From the NCBI GenBank assembly GCA_012295225.1, contig WMKK01000004.1, positions 240,702-280,534 on the forward strand: a stretch of 39,833 nucleotides of DNA, written 5' to 3'. This document shows, piece by piece, positions 27,543-36,237 of this stretch. The number at the start of each line of letters is the position of its first letter. Positions within the stretch are counted from its first letter, which is position 1. The notes beneath the pieces were generated by a model, which worked only from the letters and a program-made list of their open reading frames with translations, was not told the DNA's origin and ran no database searches. The stretch comes from Ostreococcus mediterraneus. Its lineage: Eukaryota > Chlorophyta > Mamiellophyceae > Mamiellales > Bathycoccaceae. The translations under genes were made by a program, and so were the position numbers.

Positions 27543-29429
27543 ATGTTCATGTCTCGCTCTTTTTACTTTACTTTAATCTTGTGGGCCGCTTTGTTTCGAT
27601 CGTCTCAGGCAACCTTCTCAGACGTCGCTGGACAGTCTGTGAAAGAAGATGTTGCACTATCGACGGCGGACGGAACTAGAACGAGTGACGTAATCTCCCA
27701 ATCAAAAATTCAGAACGAAGTAGGACAGTTCTCCGATAACGATGAGTTTGTGACAGCGGACAGGCACTTTGAAACAACGATCGCAGGTCAGCTACACAAG
27801 GTACTAGTAAAAGAGTTTGATGAAAACGAAACTGTCAAAGGCGTCGTATCAGAGGGCGCAGGGAGGAGTTTTGATAGTGCCGTTAGAAGTGGCGGTGGTA
27901 CATTGGAAACTGTGGCGAGAGTCACTAGAGGTCATGAAATTAGCTCTGAACTTGAAAGGGAAAAAGACAAGGATTACGCAGCTGATGTGGCGCTAGGCAT
28001 AGAACGTGGTTCGCTGTCAAAGCCAGCGAATCAACGAACTAATTATCCCGGTGCCGAATCTCACGAGCCAGATTCCATCATTCATCAAATTCGCGATGTC
28101 TCACGAGGCATAGACAGAGCTATGAGATCTGGGAAAGGGGAACTAGAAGACGTTGAGCGGTTGATAGACTCCTCGGACAACGAGTTCGTGATCTCTAACC
28201 CCAAGCGCGGAACGATGGAATTGCAGCAAGATGTGCAATTGATTAGTGATATCGTCGTTCTCTTTTGTTCTGCGGCGATTGGCTCCACTGTGTCCTGCTT
28301 TCTTGGGCAGCCTTTAATTACTGGATACCTTCTTGCTGGCTCAATCGTCGGCCCGGGTGGATTGGGTTTGATCGTGGAGCTAGTGCAAGTGGAAACTCTG
28401 GCTCAATTCGGTGTGATTTTTTTATTATTTGGTCTTGGTCTAGAGTTCAGCCCTTCAAAGCTTCGGCAAGTCAGAGGAGTTGCAGTGTTAGGCGGGGTAA
28501 TTCAGATATTACTGATGATGATGCTGTGTGGGGTGGCAAGCGATGTGACAGGCGCGGGTATAAAGGAGGGAGTGTTCGTTGGTGCGTTACTGTCTATGAG
28601 TTCAACAGCGATCGCGGGGAAGTGTATACTTGAAACTGGTGCACTTGATACTTTGCAAGGACAAATAACGATCGGAACTTTGATCCTGCAGGACTGCTGT
28701 ATTGGCCTACTATTTGCGCTCATACCTGTTCTCGCAGGCAGTAATGACTTAAGACATGGCAGTTTCATCCTGCTCGGAATATCTTTCAAGATGGCGGTAT
28801 TCCTTGGATGCTGCCTGTTACTCAGTCGAAGTCTCGTGGTACAAGTTTTCCGATTTGCTTCTCAACAAGATGTAGAGCTATTTCAGACTATTACAGTGGC
28901 TTTCTGCCTCATGGTGGCCGTATGTAGCGATACGTTGGGTCTTTCTTTCGAGTTTGGTGCATTTGCCGCTGGAGTAATGATATCTGTGTCACCGTATGCA
29001 GAAAAGACCATGCAGAATCTCGAACAGATTCGGAATATTTTTGCGGCACTTTTCATGGTCTCAATTGGTCTGATCATGAATCCGTTCTTTTTATGGATTC
29101 ATTTTGATGTACTATTAGTTTCTCTTCTAATAGTGGTAACGCTCAAGACGGGACTCATCGGTATTGTTGTGAGATCGTTTGGGTATAGTTCGTTGGTGAG
29201 TACTGCTGTTGGGCTTTCATTAGCTCAGGTTGGCGAGTTTTCGTTCGTACTTCTATCGAGAGCATCTAATATTGGACTAATTGAGAGAAAATTGTACCTT
29301 CTACTGCTGGGAACGACTGCTCTAAGTCTAGTAGCCACGCCCCTGCTCGTGAGATGGACTCCGCAGCTTCTTCGACTGGGCTGCCGTTGGAAGGTTTTCA
29401 AATCGGGACAAGAGGACTACTGCGTTTGA
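27543..29429 (+). CDS. KEA: KEA-type K+/H+ antiporter (CPA2 family)
   Basis: A monovalent cation:proton antiporter of the KefB/KefC-like CPA2 family. From ATG 27543 the protein is 628 residues. The frame is open 21 codons upstream without an ATG. A cleavable-looking signal (FYFTLILWAALFRSSQ) is followed by about 210 acidic, repetitive residues with no recognised fold. Then comes a 12-13 helix exchanger domain: VLFCSAAIGSTVSCFLGQP, LAGSIVGPGGLGLI, FGVIFLLFGLGLEFSPSKL, STAIAGKCIL, EFGAFAAGVMIS and LAQVGEFSFVLLSRAS. It ends soon after the last helix without a TrkA-N/KTN domain. This matches the plant KEA4-6 layout, which acts in the endomembrane system, rather than plastid KEA1-3. It converges on V-ATPase c. 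Confidence 0.9.
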   Translation: MFMSRSFYFTLILWAALFRSSQATFSDVAGQSVKEDVALSTADGTRTSDVISQSKIQNEVGQFSDNDEFVTADRHFETTIAGQLHKVLVKEFDENETVKGVVSEGAGRSFDSAVRSGGGTLETVARVTRGHEISSELEREKDKDYAADVALGIERGSLSKPANQRTNYPGAESHEPDSIIHQIRDVSRGIDRAMRSGKGELEDVERLIDSSDNEFVISNPKRGTMELQQDVQLISDIVVLFCSAAIGSTVSCFLGQPLITGYLLAGSIVGPGGLGLIVELVQVETLAQFGVIFLLFGLGLEFSPSKLRQVRGVAVLGGVIQILLMMMLCGVASDVTGAGIKEGVFVGALLSMSSTAIAGKCILETGALDTLQGQITIGTLILQDCCIGLLFALIPVLAGSNDLRHGSFILLGISFKMAVFLGCCLLLSRSLVVQVFRFASQQDVELFQTITVAFCLMVAVCSDTLGLSFEFGAFAAGVMISVSPYAEKTMQNLEQIRNIFAALFMVSIGLIMNPFFLWIHFDVLLVSLLIVVTLKTGLIGIVVRSFGYSSLVSTAVGLSLAQVGEFSFVLLSRASNIGLIERKLYLLLLGTTALSLVATPLLVRWTPQLLRLGCRWKVFKSGQEDYCV

Positions 29430-29543
29430 ATGAAATGAGCCTTGCGCGATACAATATATGTATATGTCACCAATGCAACGCACCCTGATTGATTCGTGAA
29501 AATCGATGGCGTGATGCTATTGAGCCAACTGTAGTTTGATTTC

Positions 29544-30061
29544 TTAACTCGAGTTGCGCTGTCCTTGCTGAGCCATTATCATGCCACATATCAAACCATA
29601 CAGCGCTAGAGCCTCCGAGAAAATTAAAATCAACACAGAGGAAGAAAATAACGTTCCTCGCGAAAGTATTGCCTGGGTTGAACTTTCACCAATAACACCT
29701 ACCGTTATCCCACTAACGAACTGTGCAACTCCACAGCTCACTCCTGCACTCAGGTGGGCGAAACCGTTGTATTCGGAGTAATCACGACCACGAATTGCGC
29801 TGAGGATTATAATCGAAAGAACTAGTCCATAAATAGCACGTACACCTGCCATAGCGACTGGTATGATTCCCTTGATGGTCACACTAGAGTCTGCACAACC
29901 TGCTCTACATAATCCTAGACCAGCTTGTGCAGTGCCGTATGCCGCACCTAGACCTAAATGGTTTTCAGCTCGTTTGAGAATGGTGTATGTTGGCCTAACC
30001 TACAAGATAATATCAGGCACGAAACAGCGCCGGAATATCCGTGCAACTGAGCTCCAGCCAT
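29544..30061 (-). CDS. VMA3: V-type H+-ATPase proteolipid subunit c
   Basis: Subunit c forms the rotating membrane ring of the vacuolar proton pump. Two exons (30061-30004 and 29953-29544) across a 50-bp phase-1 intron give 155 residues, the usual size. Four helices are visible: YSGAVSCLILSCLGAAYGTA, IIPVAMAGVRAIYGLVLS, HLSAGVSCGVAQFVSGITVG and LILIFSEALALYGLICGMI. The last carries the essential proton-binding glutamate. The N-terminal helix is shorter than in yeast or plants, and the sequence is diverged for such a conserved protein, but the helical register and the glutamate are kept. A nested transposon cluster begins about 220 bp upstream of the start. Confidence 0.9.
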
Positions 30062-30402
30062 CTGTTCAAGTGCCTTGCAAGCGACTGGCCTTCTCCGCTT
30101 CTTCGCTTATGGTTAATGAGTTGTACGTGATCTCTCACCGGGCGATATCTGAGCTTTCACCGGGCGCGTATTGGCGTGTTCTTCAGACTGACGCTCCACT
30201 TGTCGACTTCCCCCTGTTCATTCGCAGTCGAGGACGCCGAAGCAAGGCCGCATATTATAGTATGTCTAACGCTTTACGGGAGTAAAATACAATTATCGAA
30301 TAACGGATACGGGCGCAAAACACAGTACATGCTCTGAAAAAGATGTAGATAGAAGTATATTATGAATGCCTCTGCGTCATTCTGCGTAAAGCTCGCGGTG
30401 AC

Positions 30403-30783
30403 CTGTGTTGGCGGTATGCATATGCACGTGCATATGCAGGATGCACGCCCCCCACACGTGCATACGGCCATAGAAAAACGACTTTTATGTGGGGCATGAT
30501 TTTTAGAAATACATTGATACTACAATAATCAAGTAAATACGAGACGAAATGACTGGCCATTTGAAGGTACGCGACCAGGGTTCAGAAATAAGGGTTTATC
30601 CGGCGCATGTTTACACGATCGGTGCTCAAAACACTCGTATTGTACACCACATGCACGCTATGTATCACACAAACGGTATATTACAAAGGCTTATTATGTG
30701 TTAAGTATGTTATGCACGCGTATGCAGGCCCGGCCTGCATATGCAGGATGCACGCCTCTAGTATGCTGATTCCGCCTTCACAG
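30403..30783. mobile_element. hAT-like MITE, copy 2
   Basis: The 381-bp element is closely related to 24919-25334 in the same orientation: same ends CTGTGTTGGCGG and CCGCC..CACAG, same TGCATATGCA palindromes and same ACACGATCGGTGC block. It is flanked by a perfect 8-bp direct repeat GCGGTGAC (30395-30402 and 30784-30791). It interrupts the outer repeat unit. Confidence 0.93.
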
Positions 30784-30982
30784 GCGGTGACGCGTCTACA
30801 GGTCGAGATGTGCGACGTGGCATAAGGGACATTTCACACCACATCGGCGACGCGCGCGCTCCATTCGGCGCGTTTGAAACGTCCACGGGTGTGTTATTAT
30901 ATTTACTTTCGACCGAGTACGGCGCTGGCGACGCGTGCACGCGCGACGTCGACGTGCGCACGTATTTGAGAGGTAGCTGTAA

Positions 30983-31451
30983 GGGTGACTAAGAGTAGAA
31001 CTTCATAACTCGGGCATAACTCGTACTTTATGCCCGAGTTATGAAGATGTCTCTTAGTGCAGAGCGCCTCATAACTTTTAGACACGAGTTATGCGAAAAT
31101 GACCAAGAGCTAATTTTCATAACTCCTTCATAACTCGGACGCTTTGACGAGTCATGAACTGTGATCCCCGATCGTACTCGATTCCGTTCACCTCCATTTG
31201 TCCGAATTATGCGTCACGTGACTAAGAGATGATTTTCATAACTTGGGCCTAACTCGACCCCCTCGAAATTAACTCAAGGATTGACCAGTCCCGAGTTATG
31301 AAGAAACCTTAAAAATCTTCATAACTCGGGCCCGAGTTATGAAGAATTTTAAGGAAATTTCATAACTTTTATGAAAAAATCGTACTCTTAGTCCCATTTT
31401 TTTCATAACTCGGGTCTAAAAGTTATGAAAGCACGGTACTCTTAGTCACCC
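30983..31451. mobile_element. PIF/Harbinger-like (Tourist-type) MITE, TAA target repeat
   Basis: The 469-bp element has ends GGGTGACTAAGAGTA and TACTCTTAGTCACCC and is flanked by TAA on both sides (30980-30982 and 31452-31454). The matching arm at about 32330 reads AGCTGTAAACACG without the insert, an empty site that fixes both boundaries and the 3-bp duplication. The interior is filled with inverted copies of CATAACTCGGG, predicting strong hairpins. There is no coding capacity. Confidence 0.92.
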
Positions 31452-31532
31452 TAAACACGATTTTTGAATTCCCGCAATCTGAACGCCTTTTTTTGCCACT
31501 TGACCCACTAGCCTATTTCCCTAAGGGTCGCT

Positions 31533-31934
31533 TCACATTTCGATTTCTTGAGTTATAATTGGTCGATGAGTGGGTCGAGTGCAAAAAAGTGCGTCAGATT
31601 GCGGAAATTCAAAATCGTGTTTACAACTGCCTCTCAAATACGTGCGCACGTCGACGTCGCGCGTGCACGCGTCGCCAGCGTCGTACGCGGTCGAAAGAAA
31701 ATATAATAACACACCCGTGGACGGTTCAAACGCGCCGAATGATGCGCGCGCGTCGCCGATATGGTATAAAATGTCCATTTTGGCACGCCGCACATCTCGA
31801 TCTGTAGACGCGTGGTCGCCGGGATTTTCGTCGCAGGATGACGTACAGGCATGCATAATACTTGTGTCTACATCTTCTTCAGTGCATGTGCTGAGTTTTA
31901 CGCCCGCACGGCGACGATAGAGGCTGATGAACAT
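31533..31934 (-). CDS. Open frame in left foldback arm (unknown protein)
   Basis: 133 codons starting MFISLYRRRAGVKLSTCTEE, with an ATG. The protein is not recognised. The first 110 residues are nearly the same as the frame in the opposite arm, and a central block (HIGDARA.FGAFE, TGVLLYLLSTAYDAGDACTR, DVDVRTYLRGSCK) is also kept in the oldest copy near 30830-30980. The three copies have diverged somewhat without stops in that block. This suggests the unit once encoded, or still encodes, a small Cys-containing protein. Chance conservation through recent duplication is the alternative. Confidence 0.35.
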   Translation of the reverse strand: MFISLYRRRAGVKLSTCTEEDVDTSIMHACTSSCDENPGDHASTDRDVRRAKMDILYHIGDARASFGAFEPSTGVLLYFLSTAYDAGDACTRDVDVRTYLRGSCKHDFEFPQSDALFCTRPTHRPIITQEIEM

Positions 31935-32020
31935 GTGAGGGGCTCAACGACCAATTATGAACGGGAACTCCGGATCGATATCTCGATTTCTTGTTCATAA
32001 TTGGTCGTTGAGCCCCTCAC

Positions 32021-32383
32021 ATGTTCATCAGCCTCTATCGTCGCCGTGCGGGCGTAAAACTCAGCACATGCACTGAAGAAGATGTAGATACACGTATTAT
32101 GCATGCCTGTACGTCATCTTGTGACGTAAATCCCGGCGACCACGCGTCTACAGGTCGATATCCGCAACGCGCTAAAATGAACATTTTAAACCATATCGGC
32201 GACGCGCGCGCACCATTCGGCGCGTTTGAAAGGCTCACGGGTGTGTTATTATATTTACTTTCGACCGCGTACGACGCTGGCGACGCGTGCACGCGCGACG
32301 TCGACGTGCGCACGTATTTGAGAGGCAGCTGTAAACACGATTTTTTGAATTTCCGCAATCTGACGCACTTTTTCCCCACTTGA
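32021..32383 (+). CDS. Open frame in right foldback arm (unknown protein)
   Basis: 120 codons, beginning identically to the left-arm frame (MFISLYRRRAGVKLSTCTEE). It diverges at the C-terminus because of a small length difference after RGSCKHD. The two frames point away from each other across the 30-base loop. No family is recognised; see the left-arm entry for the shared central block. Confidence 0.35.
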   Translation: MFISLYRRRAGVKLSTCTEEDVDTRIMHACTSSCDVNPGDHASTGRYPQRAKMNILNHIGDARAPFGAFERLTGVLLYLLSTAYDAGDACTRDVDVRTYLRGSCKHDFLNFRNLTHFFPT

Positions 32384-32463
32384 CCCACTCGTGACCAATT
32401 ATAACTCAAGAAATCGAAATNTGAAGCGACCCTTAGGGAAATAGGATAACTCGCGACCAATTA

Positions 32464-32804
32464 TAAAAGCAGAGCTGGGGTTTTCAATTACTTTTGCATG
32501 TGTAGAATTTTCGACGTCGTCGGAAATATGTGTCGTAGAAAACTAGAAAACACGATAGTAGACACATACGTACAATATCAGCATAAATGACTCTTATTGT
32601 GATAACACAAGAGTCATACATTTTAAATATGTCGTTTATTAAAGCGCGGCTACACAATTAAATTGAATAGATAGGTAGAAAATGCGTAAAGACTGTATCA
32701 CGGAGCATGCAAGTTTTGGTAGGTCGAAGCGAAAAAGCACCTTGTTTTTTACCGAAGGCGGCGGAGAGAAAACGGGCGGCAAAGTTTCCAACAGGGTCGC
32801 AACC
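32464..32804. other. Upstream region of RLP24
   Basis: About 340 bases between the nested repeats and the RLP24 ATG. The RLP24 frame is open for 41 codons upstream of its ATG, but the conserved protein begins at MRLEKCWFC. It is AT-rich to about 32660, and the promoter is expected here. I see no other feature. Confidence 0.45.
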
Positions 32805-33308
32805 ATGCGTCTCGAAAAGTGCTGGTTTTGCAGCTCGACGATTTATCCTGGACATGGAGTATGTTTTGTGAGGAATGATTCAAAGATTTTCCGCTTTTGT
32901 AGGTCAAAGTGTCATAAAAACTTCAAAATGAAGAGGAATCCCCGTAAAGTGAAGTGGACAAAAGCATATAGAGTGTTGCATGGCAAAGAATTGACAGCAG
33001 ACGCGACATTCAATTTTGAGCGGCGTAGAAATTGTCCTACAAAGTACAATCGAGAGGTCACACTGGCAACGCTCAGAGCTATGAAATCACTTGAGCGTAT
33101 ACGAGTTCGCCGTGGGGAAAGATTTTACGAGAACAGAATGAAGGGCGTCGAAGATTCGAAACGTAGAGAAGATAAAAAGGCGCTAGAAGAGCAAATTCAC
33201 TTGGTCAAAGCACCAAATGTGCAATCGATGAAATCATCACGTTCTCCAAAACTAGCGGCTCAGTCTTTAAAAGTCAAGAGCCCGGTACTCGGTGAACAAT
33301 ATGATTGA
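32805..33308 (+). CDS. RLP24: Ribosome biogenesis protein RLP24 (eL24-like)
   Basis: RLP24 occupies the eL24 site on cytoplasm-bound pre-60S particles and recruits the AAA ATPase Drg1, which exchanges it for eL24. The start at ATG 32805 was chosen because the family begins [18 protein letters not shown]. The protein is 167 residues. The zinc-binding cysteines CWFC and CRSKC are present ([20 protein letters not shown]), as is [14 protein letters not shown], which separates RLP24 from eL24. The C-terminal half is a charged helix ([15 protein letters not shown]) with a Lys/Ser tail. The upstream in-frame extension is probably 5' leader. Confidence 0.94.
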   Translation: MRLEKCWFCSSTIYPGHGVCFVRNDSKIFRFCRSKCHKNFKMKRNPRKVKWTKAYRVLHGKELTADATFNFERRRNCPTKYNREVTLATLRAMKSLERIRVRRGERFYENRMKGVEDSKRREDKKALEEQIHLVKAPNVQSMKSSRSPKLAAQSLKVKSPVLGEQYD

Positions 33309-33403
33309 TTGAAGGATTTAACCTACTGGTATCTAGCCTTCACTAGCTGATGTTAGCACTAAGTACAAAAATTTAATAGCTGCATTTTAAGTATCGTTCG
33401 AAC

Positions 33404-34600
33404 TTAGTCTGAACATTTCGTTGCAGTGACAAATCTCTTGACGCCGCCATAGTCTGAACGTATTTGAATTTCTGTGAAGCACTTCATTGATCGAAGAAGC
33501 GTTTCTATTAATTCTGCCTGCTCAATGCCATGCGTTTCAAGCGCAAAAAACCCGCCATTCAAAAGGTGTGTCGCTGCACCATCGCATATCTCAATCAAAC
33601 TCCTCGCACCGTCTTTGAAGCCACCGTCTAAAGCGAGAATTGGTTCATGGTCACGTACCTCCTGCTGTAAGGAACAGATTAACTCTGATGGAATGTAAGG
33701 TGGATTGCTGATTATACCAGAAAACTGCAAGCTGTCAACCGCATCAAACCATGAACTTGTCATTACTTGAACTATTTGATCCAAGTTATGTCTATGTACA
33801 TTGTGTGCAGCCACAGCACAGGCTTCTGGGGAAACATCAACTGCGTAAACAAATACGTTCGAATCATCTTTTCCAAGTCCACGGACGTTCTCAGAATTTT
33901 GCAAAAGTATCTGCGCAAGCGCGATAGCGATAGCACCAGATCCAGTCCCTAAGTCTAACCATGGTCCGCGTCTAAGGCACATTTGCCCACCGTTGGAGCG
34001 TTCAGATTCACTAGTCAATCGAAAGTTCTTGTAAGCAGATGATGCAAAATCTATCAGCAACTCCGTCTCTGGTCGCGGAATTAGAACAGCTGGAGTGACT
34101 AGTAAACTTAAATCTCTCCAATACACAAAGTTTGTTAAGTATTGGATGGGGGTACGACTCTGAAGCCTTTGGACCCACAAGGCTTCCATTTCCGAGAGAG
34201 AGAGACGTAATAAAATATCAGTAGCATCCGAGGAGGCGTACATGTTTGTGCCGTTAATGAATTCAGTTTTGGAACTAAGCGAGTGACCGTTGATTGTATC
34301 AACGGTGTCTTCGATTAGCCAATCAATTTCTGTATATAGGTTAGACAAAGCTGGCTGATCAGAACCCGTGAATTCGTGCATGGTCTTGTACGCGATATTC
34401 CTCGCCCACGTGCGCCAGATCATTAAAGCTTCTCGATTTTCGTGGTATTTTCCACTGAGATCGATGAGTGCCTTAGGCAGTGACTCGAGAGAAGTATTTG
34501 TTGAATAATTTCGCCGCCAGCGAGCTTGAGCTAGCCCGTGCCAGAAAGGACGAATTATGCATCGCTCAACGACGATTGTCCGGTGTACCCTTATCCACAT
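33404..34600 (-). CDS. PRMC: HemK/PrmC-type release-factor glutamine methyltransferase
   Basis: It methylates the GGQ glutamine of class I release factors using S-adenosylmethionine. The single exon gives 398 residues from ATG 34600. The basic N-terminus (RWRRNYSTN) suggests import into plastid or mitochondrion. The N-terminal helical bundle includes LQSRTPIQYLTNFVYWRDLS. The Rossmann core has PRPETELLIDFA, WLDLGTGSGAIAIALAQ (SAM loop), VYAVDVSPEACAVAAHN and the catalytic GIISNPPYIPS. REVRDHEP-like sequence (QEVRDHEPILALDGG) and FALETHG follow, as in PrmC. An insert of about 30 residues lies between the first two core blocks. It is longer than bacterial PrmC (about 280) because of the leader and inserts. 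Confidence 0.92.
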   Translation of the reverse strand: MWIRVHRTIVVERCIIRPFWHGLAQARWRRNYSTNTSLESLPKALIDLSGKYHENREALMIWRTWARNIAYKTMHEFTGSDQPALSNLYTEIDWLIEDTVDTINGHSLSSKTEFINGTNMYASSDATDILLRLSLSEMEALWVQRLQSRTPIQYLTNFVYWRDLSLLVTPAVLIPRPETELLIDFASSAYKNFRLTSESERSNGGQMCLRRGPWLDLGTGSGAIAIALAQILLQNSENVRGLGKDDSNVFVYAVDVSPEACAVAAHNVHRHNLDQIVQVMTSSWFDAVDSLQFSGIISNPPYIPSELICSLQQEVRDHEPILALDGGFKDGARSLIEICDGAATHLLNGGFFALETHGIEQAELIETLLRSMKCFTEIQIRSDYGGVKRFVTATKCSD

Positions 34601-35581
34601 TTATAGTCTAGTTTGGATCTGTGCGCTTTGATATTTTATGTGGACAGTGGCTCTTAACACCGACTTACTGAGTAAAGTTAAAACAGAAACCACCAACTCA
34701 ACTATTGTTTGACTTATGTCGCGTCTCAGTCAAACCAGACACACCTCCCGAGATACCAAATAGCGAAATACATATGCTTACATGTGCTTACAATTCGTGC
34801 GAATATTTCATGCGGCAAAATTGAACAAAGCTGTGCCGGAAATACGCGGTAGACTTTCTCTAGAGCCGGATATTGAAGTTTACGTTTTCAATCTGCGCCA
34901 ACGTGGAAGACTTACCTGAAGTGGGAAAATCGGTGATTAAAACAGCTGCACTGGTTCACCGTACTACAACACATATCTACACAAACAGCGTTCCATCCCA
35001 TTCGTGACTGGAATATCAGCGTTCAAAACCTGCTCGCACGGATTTCAAAGAGCGATAAAAAACGGCGAAATATTCGCAACCGTCAGTGAGGCTGATGATG
35101 AAAGTTTTGATTTGCGCCAGAACCGAATGGTTTATTTTTATTTTGTTTTTCATTCTCTTTTGAAATGGCTGTTGGTAATCTTTAATTGATCAATCAAACT
35201 CAACTGAGTTTGAATAATTATAATCGATTAATTAATTGATTCACGATTGCTTCATTAATTGAACTGTTCGATTGAAATCTGTGACATTCGTCAAATATAC
35301 TAAGGGTGGTTCATGATACGCTGAGGGTACTCGTGAGATTGCATTGCAGTACACGCGCTTAATGCCTAATGTACAAAGAGCATATTTAATTCTCGGGCGA
35401 GGCCCACGAGCAACTGTGACCTAGCGCCAGAGGCGATATGAGTAATGCGTTTGCATTGCATTTCATCTTTTCTTTATTTAATTTGTATAAGCTGCTGTCT
35501 GTGAAGCGTTTGTGGATCAACATTCCACTATTTTCAGTTACTGACTTGTCGAATATCGGTTGGATAATCAATGAAACAATG
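34601..35581. other. Gene-poor AT-rich stretch
   Basis: Nearly 1 kb upstream of PRMC. Short open frames exist on both strands, including a minus-strand stretch near 35100-34930 ending at a good GT donor (CAG/GTAAGTCTTCC), but no complete gene can be built. Around 35180-35270 there are several ATTAATTGATC-like inverted words. It is otherwise featureless. Confidence 0.4.
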
Positions 35582-35648
35582 AAACAAACAAACAAACAAA
35601 CAAACAAACAAACAAACAAACAAACAAACAAACAAACAAACAAACAAA

Positions 35649-35711
<63 letters not shown>

Positions 35712-35717
35712 ATNAAA

Positions 35718-35780
<63 letters not shown>

Positions 35781-35782
35781 AT
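35582..35782. repeat. Compound tetranucleotide microsatellite (AAAC)n(AAAT)n
   Basis: About 16 CAAA units run from 35582 to 35645, then change cleanly to about 34 TAAA units up to 35782, with one ambiguous base at 35714. Apparent coding on either strand here is a translation of the repeat. Confidence 0.98.
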
Positions 35783-36237
35783 TGGTGTGCTTAATCGAGC
35801 TGTGCACTTAATCCCGCTCGCATAGACACTCATAACAATATTAGCATGGCCATATCTATGCACTCGCGCGCATAGCAGTCATGTGCGTGTAGCTCGTGTG
35901 ATTTGATTCAAGACGGTACAAAATTGAATCAAAATGCGTGATTTGTCGATGTGAATCGTAAGACGTTTAGAAGGAGGTTCAAGGCGCTCGGTGCCTTCCG
36001 GGTGCATGCATCCATGACTTTGTAAGCCGCTATATCTAAAGATAGCTATCGTGGCTATTTTAATGATTGAATCAAATTGAAGTTTATTAAATGAATTTAA
36101 TTTAATTTAATTTAATTCAATGAATGAAGTTCATGCAAATGAACTAAATCATGTATTTCAATTGTGGCGCTCGTCGCCAGAAATATGACGGGCGATGTAC
36201 GCGATTGTGAAGTTTAGAGATTCATTCGCTTGCAGTC
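35783..36237. other. Gene-poor stretch after the microsatellite
   Basis: About 455 bases without a supported gene. It contains a short (TTTAA)n tract at 36096-36118 and the inverted words TTGAATCAAA / TTTGATTCAA around 35905-35930. It probably includes the promoter of the small gene at 36238. Confidence 0.4.

Larger units (their letters stand above)
31512..32445. mobile_element. Foldback element with ~450-bp near-identical inverted arms
   Basis: Arms 31512-31962 and 31993-32445 are reverse complements with few mismatches, separated by a 30-base loop. Outer ends read CCTATTTCCCTAAGGGTCGC and its inverse. Inner arm ends read GTTCATAATTGGTCG. Each arm contains an outward-facing open frame of 120-133 codons. 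ACT occurs on both flanks, consistent with a 3-bp target repeat, though the junction is not clean. One ambiguous base lies at 32421. Confidence 0.9.
30284..32463. mobile_element. Outer repeat unit split by three younger insertions
   Basis: Pieces 30290-30402, 30784-30982 and 31452-31511, plus a fragment just after 32445, line up end to end with the arm unit of the foldback at 31512-32445. They form one older copy of that unit (plus orientation). It has been interrupted by an hAT-like MITE (30403-30783), a Harbinger-like MITE (30983-31451) and the foldback itself. Removing the inserts restores a sequence matching the arm at 31993-32445. The outer boundaries are approximate; the right end resembles GACCAATTATAA, as in the arms. 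Confidence 0.8.

Noticed and set aside
30395-30791. GCGGTGAC repeats as part of longer inverted ends
   Set aside because: Copy 1 of the same MITE has a different flanking 8-mer (GTATTTTA), so these are target duplications.
35534-35863. Minus-strand frames of LFIY and LFVC repeats
   Set aside because: They are translations of the AAAT/AAAC microsatellite.
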